A stretch of 64,000 bases of DNA, taken from NCBI RefSeq assembly GCF_900094925.1, contig NZ_FMAY01000003.1, positions 248,001 to 312,000 of the forward strand, given 5' to 3'. Made by a program: the position numbers and the translations under genes. Numbering within the stretch: the first letter of the stretch is position 1; every line of letters begins with the position of its first letter. Of this stretch, positions 61,087 through 64,000 are shown one piece after another. The notes beneath the pieces were generated by a model. It was not told where the DNA came from. It saw only the letters and a list, made by a program, of their open reading frames with translations, and did no database searches. Source of the stretch: Kosakonia oryzendophytica (lineage in GTDB: Bacteria > Pseudomonadota > Gammaproteobacteria > Enterobacterales > Enterobacteriaceae).

Positions 61087-61117
61087 AAAGCGCTTTTAAC
61101 GAAGCGCTTTTTATTTT
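61087..61117 (+). terminator. Terminator after eutC
   Basis: A perfect 9-bp stem AAAGCGCTT / AAGCGCTTT with a six-base loop followed by TTATTTT, ten bases past the stop. It closes the eat-eutB-eutC operon. Confidence 0.85.
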
Positions 61118-61262
61118 CCCCCTGCACACGCGAACCGTTAATCACCTTCTGCCCCCTTCACCTGTTTTACCCCGCACTGCTGCGCCTCTTTTTAACATAG
61201 CCCGCCAGCATCCTATGCCAGCCCTGCTCCGCCGGGCGGTCATTTAATGTGGCGGGGATGGC

Positions 61263-62108
61263 TCAGAGCATCTGCAAATAGATCTTCCGCAGCAACAGGG
61301 TGACAGGTCCGGGCTTCCCGTCACCGATGGTCTGCCCGTCAACGGCGATCACCGGCCAGACAAAGGTCGTCGCCGAGCTGATAAACACCTCACGCGCGTT
61401 GCGCGCTTCCTCCGGGGTGAAGAGCCGCTCCTCGATCGTCACACCGTGCTCCTCCGCCAGCCGCACCAGCGCTTTACGGGTAATCCCGTGCAGAATGCTG
61501 TTGCTGAGCGGGCGTGTCACCACGGTGTTGTCCGCCTGCACGATATAGCAGTTACAGGAGCTGCCCTCGGTGATATAACCATTTTCCACCAGGAAGGCGT
61601 CATCCGCACCTTGTGCTTCGGCGAAGGCTTTCGCCATACAGGGCGCAAGCAACTGCACGGTTTTAATGTCTCGTCGCTGCCAGCGAATATCCGGGCAGGT
61701 CACGACGCGAATCCCCTTACTGGCGGCGGGATGATCCACCACTGCACGCGCCTGCGTAAACAGCACCAGCGTGGGGGGCGTGTCAGCAGGCGGATAGTGG
61801 AAATCACGATCACCGCCATTACCGCGCGTCAGTTGCAGGTAGATGCCCCCTTCCTGTAGCGCATTTTCCACAATCAGCCGCTGGTGAATGTCACGCAGGG
61901 CGTGCTCATCCAGCCGTAGCGTTAAACCCAGTTCGGTGCAGGAGCGCACCAGCCGCGCATAGTGGCCGTTAAAATCGACCAGTTTACCGTTAACCACCGC
62001 CGTGACTTCATACACTGCGTCGGCAAATAAAAACCCGCGATCGAAAACCGATATTTTCGCCGCCTCTTCCGGCAGAAACTCGCCGTTCACATATACCGTG
62101 CGTGACAT
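61263..62108 (-). CDS. D-amino-acid aminotransferase (class IV)
   Basis: A 281-aa PLP enzyme of fold type IV. The PLP-binding lysine is K149 in RRDIKTVQLL, and SVFDRGFLFADAVYEV near residue 20 and TEGSSCNCYI near 191 are class IV signatures. The overall pattern fits D-amino acid transaminases, which move the amino group of D-amino acids to 2-oxoglutarate to give D-glutamate, better than branched-chain enzymes or aminodeoxychorismate lyases. The ATG at 62108 follows AAGGAG. It is the last gene of a three-gene operon, 23 bases after the epimerase. Confidence 0.85.
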   Translation of the reverse strand: MSRTVYVNGEFLPEEAAKISVFDRGFLFADAVYEVTAVVNGKLVDFNGHYARLVRSCTELGLTLRLDEHALRDIHQRLIVENALQEGGIYLQLTRGNGGDRDFHYPPADTPPTLVLFTQARAVVDHPAASKGIRVVTCPDIRWQRRDIKTVQLLAPCMAKAFAEAQGADDAFLVENGYITEGSSCNCYIVQADNTVVTRPLSNSILHGITRKALVRLAEEHGVTIEERLFTPEEARNAREVFISSATTFVWPVIAVDGQTIGDGKPGPVTLLLRKIYLQML

Positions 62109-62131
62109 CACCCTCTCCTTGATTTTCGGCG

Positions 62132-63109
62132 TCAGCCCCACAGGGCAGGCGTCGGGGGAAAAAGTTCGCTGCCTTCATAATGCAGCCCATGTTCACGGTC
62201 TTTCGCCAGCAGCAAAGGACCGTCAAGATCGACAACGCTCGCGCCTTGTGCCACCACCACCGCAGGTGCCATCGACAGCGAAGTCGCCACCATACAGCCC
62301 ACCATCACCTGTAACCCCAGCCGCCTGGCTTCCGCCTTCAGGCGCAGCGCTTCGGTTAGCCCGCCGCTCTTGTCGAGTTTGATGTTGATCATCTCATAGC
62401 AGCCAGCAATGCGCGCCAGTGATGCCACATCATGGCAGGACTCATCAGCGCACAGCGGAACAGGGTGCGGCAGTTGCGCCAGCACCGCGTCTTTACCCGC
62501 CGGGAGCGGCTGTTCAATCAGCGTGACGCCAAGTTTGCCAAGCGCAGTGGCCTGGTGCAGGTAGAGATGTTCATCCCACCCTTCGTTAGCATCGACAATC
62601 AGCCGCGCATGCGGCGCGCCCTCGCGTACCGCCGCAACACGAGCGCCATCCTGATTATCGGCCAGTTTCAGCTTCAGCAGAGGTCGCCAGGCATTTTCCC
62701 GCGCCGCCTGCTGCATCTTTTCTGGCGTATCCAGTGACAGGGTATACGCGGTCTGCAAATGACGCGGCGGCTGGCTGGCAGTGCGTTGCCAGATGGTCTG
62801 CCCGGCGCGTTTACACTCCAGATCCCAGAAGGCGCAGTCCAGCGCATTTCGCGCCGCCCCCGCCGGGAGCGCAAGCTGTAACGTGTCACGGGTCATGCCG
62901 TTCGCCAGCGCAGCACGCATCTGCTCAATCTGCGCTATCACGCTCTCTACCGACTCGCCGTAACGGGCATACGGCAGACACTCCCCGCGCCCGGTGACGC
63001 CATTAACCGTTAAGGCCACCGCTACCACATCCGCAACGGTGCGGCTGCCGCGAGCAATGGTGAACGCCTGGCGCAGCGGCCAGCGTTCATGCGTAACGGA
63101 GAGTTCCAT
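62132..63109 (-). CDS. Enolase-superfamily epimerase (L-Ala-D/L-Glu epimerase or N-acetyl-D-Glu racemase DgcA)
   Basis: A 325-aa muconate-lactonising subgroup enzyme. The active-site residues are present: KxK at K146/K148, Mg ligands D173 (VDANEGW), E199 (LIEQP) and D222 (ADESCH), and the opposing base K247 (KLDKSGG). VVDLDGPL at 292-299 supplies the DxD motif (D294, D296) that in dipeptide epimerases holds the substrate amino group. The adjacent DUF1611 gene instead points to DgcA, which racemises N-acetyl-D-glutamate. Both remain possible. Its ATG overlaps the DUF1611 stop by one base. Confidence 0.85.
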   Translation of the reverse strand: MELSVTHERWPLRQAFTIARGSRTVADVVAVALTVNGVTGRGECLPYARYGESVESVIAQIEQMRAALANGMTRDTLQLALPAGAARNALDCAFWDLECKRAGQTIWQRTASQPPRHLQTAYTLSLDTPEKMQQAARENAWRPLLKLKLADNQDGARVAAVREGAPHARLIVDANEGWDEHLYLHQATALGKLGVTLIEQPLPAGKDAVLAQLPHPVPLCADESCHDVASLARIAGCYEMINIKLDKSGGLTEALRLKAEARRLGLQVMVGCMVATSLSMAPAVVVAQGASVVDLDGPLLLAKDREHGLHYEGSELFPPTPALWG

Positions 63110-64000
63110 TACAGCGCCGCCAGCGCATCGACGATCGCCCCGACACCCTGACGGAAGGGATCCACTACCGGCAGACCGAGGCGTTGTTGCAGCGCATCCA
63201 TTAACGCACCGGCTTGCGCTTCATCCAGCGCGGCGGTATTGACGGAAATCCCCACAAACCGGGCATGCGGATTGGTCAGTTGCGCCATTTTCAGGCTTAA
63301 CGCCATGCAATCACTGAGGTCGGGAATCGGGTAATCGACACCGCGCATATGCGTGCGGGTAGGTTCATGACACAGCACCAGTGCATCCGGCTGCGCACCG
63401 TGGATAAGCCCGGTGGTCACTCCCGCGAATGAAGGGTGAAACAGTGACCCCTGACCTTCGATAATATCCCAGTGGTCGGCATCGTTATCCGGCGACAGCG
63501 TTTCCACCGCGCCAGAGACAAAATCGGAGACCACCGCATCGATGCTGACCCCGCTGCCGCTGATCAGAATGCCGGTCTGCCCGGTGGCACGAAAGGTGGC
63601 TTTACCGCCGCGCGCCAGAATCTCTTTTTCAATGGCCAACGCGGTATACATCTTGCCGCAGGAGCAGTCTGTCCCCACCGGCAGCAGTCGCTTACCACTG
63701 CGTTTACGCCCGCTGGCAACCGGATAGTGCTGGGTCGGATGGCGTACATCAAACAGTGAGCGCCCGAGGCGATCGGCCAGCGCTTTTAATTCCGGGACAT
63801 CAGCCAGTTTATTATGCAGCCCGGCAGCCAGATCCAGACCGCTTTCCAGCGCCTGGCTGAGAATAGAGATCCATGCCGGTGAAATAACGCCGCCACGGTT
63901 CGCAACGCCCACAACCAGCGTTTTCGCACCGGCTTTTACCGCTGCGTTAATATCCATATCCGGGACATGACAATCGGCATGGCATTCCGCCATCCGGTAT
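63109..64000 (-). CDS. DUF1611/DgcN-like protein, 5' end beyond window
   Basis: A protein of which 296 residues are visible; the frame stays open past the window edge (YRM...), so the true start lies beyond 64000 and about 35-45 residues are missing. It belongs to DUF1611: a P-loop-like GTDCSCGKMYTALAIE near the middle and DIIEGQGSLFHPSFAGVT downstream are typical. DgcN of this family is reported to N-acetylate D-glutamate. It probably heads the operon with the epimerase and aminotransferase, or follows further genes outside the window. Confidence 0.85.
   Translation of the reverse strand, partial: YRMAECHADCHVPDMDINAAVKAGAKTLVVGVANRGGVISPAWISILSQALESGLDLAAGLHNKLADVPELKALADRLGRSLFDVRHPTQHYPVASGRKRSGKRLLPVGTDCSCGKMYTALAIEKEILARGGKATFRATGQTGILISGSGVSIDAVVSDFVSGAVETLSPDNDADHWDIIEGQGSLFHPSFAGVTTGLIHGAQPDALVLCHEPTRTHMRGVDYPIPDLSDCMALSLKMAQLTNPHARFVGISVNTAALDEAQAGALMDALQQRLGLPVVDPFRQGVGAIVDALAAL

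Overview
The window reads as chromosomal DNA of a member of the Enterobacteriaceae, probably from the Enterobacter/Kosakonia/Klebsiella side of the family and not Escherichia itself. The basis is an almost unbroken run of genes whose order and protein sequences follow the E. coli K-12 segment from xseB-ispA-dxs to hemB, with several accessory inserts and replacements. The species cannot be fixed by eye. I saw no rRNA, tRNA, insertion sequence, prophage or CRISPR array.

Layout. 1-8.2 kb: isoprenoid genes (xseB end, ispA, dxs), yajO, then the pgpA-thiL-nusB-ribE-ribD-nrdR group on the minus strand. 8.4-10.1 kb: lipoprotein YajI and nucleoside channel Tsx, with a PurR-type operator before tsx. 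10.2-11.3 kb: a VOC/WYL-regulator operon in place of K-12 yajD. 11.4-17.1 kb: secF-secD-yajC-tgt-queA, with a long structured spacer between tgt and queA. 17.2-25.7 kb: acpH, peroxiredoxin tsaA with an OxyR-like site, a DUF3999/DUF2339 membrane pair, malZ and a 2-hydroxyacid dehydrogenase. 25.8-37.8 kb: proY, brnQ, phoR-phoB, sbcD-sbcC, mak, rdgC, ppnP. 37.9-41.3 kb: aroM-yaiA-aroL, yaiI, proC. 41.3-54.9 kb: a Rieske-FAD reductase where K-12 has dgcC, then psiF, phoA, iraP, an MFS carrier, an extensin-like protein divergent from ddlA, yaiZ, yaiY, yaiW-sbmA, a cysteine hydrolase, ampH, hemB.

55.1-64 kb is the most accessory part. It holds a two-domain acyltransferase resembling the ornithine-lipid synthase OlsF; an AT-rich spacer ending in a textbook sigma-54 promoter that drives ethanolamine permease and eutBC (no microcompartment genes, and an EutC lacking the usual N-terminal extension); and a convergent three-gene operon (D-amino-acid aminotransferase, enolase-superfamily epimerase, DUF1611/DgcN-like protein, cut by the window edge) that looks like a D-amino-acid to L-glutamate salvage route.

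How the genes fit together. Several phosphate-starvation functions sit here (phoBR, phoA-psiF with recognisable Pho boxes). Cell-wall functions cluster around ddlA, ampH and the extensin-like protein. The right end looks devoted to nitrogen scavenging from ethanolamine and D-amino acids. Most calls rest on recognition of K-12 orthologues plus motifs I could see; statements on regulation are motif matches made by eye.
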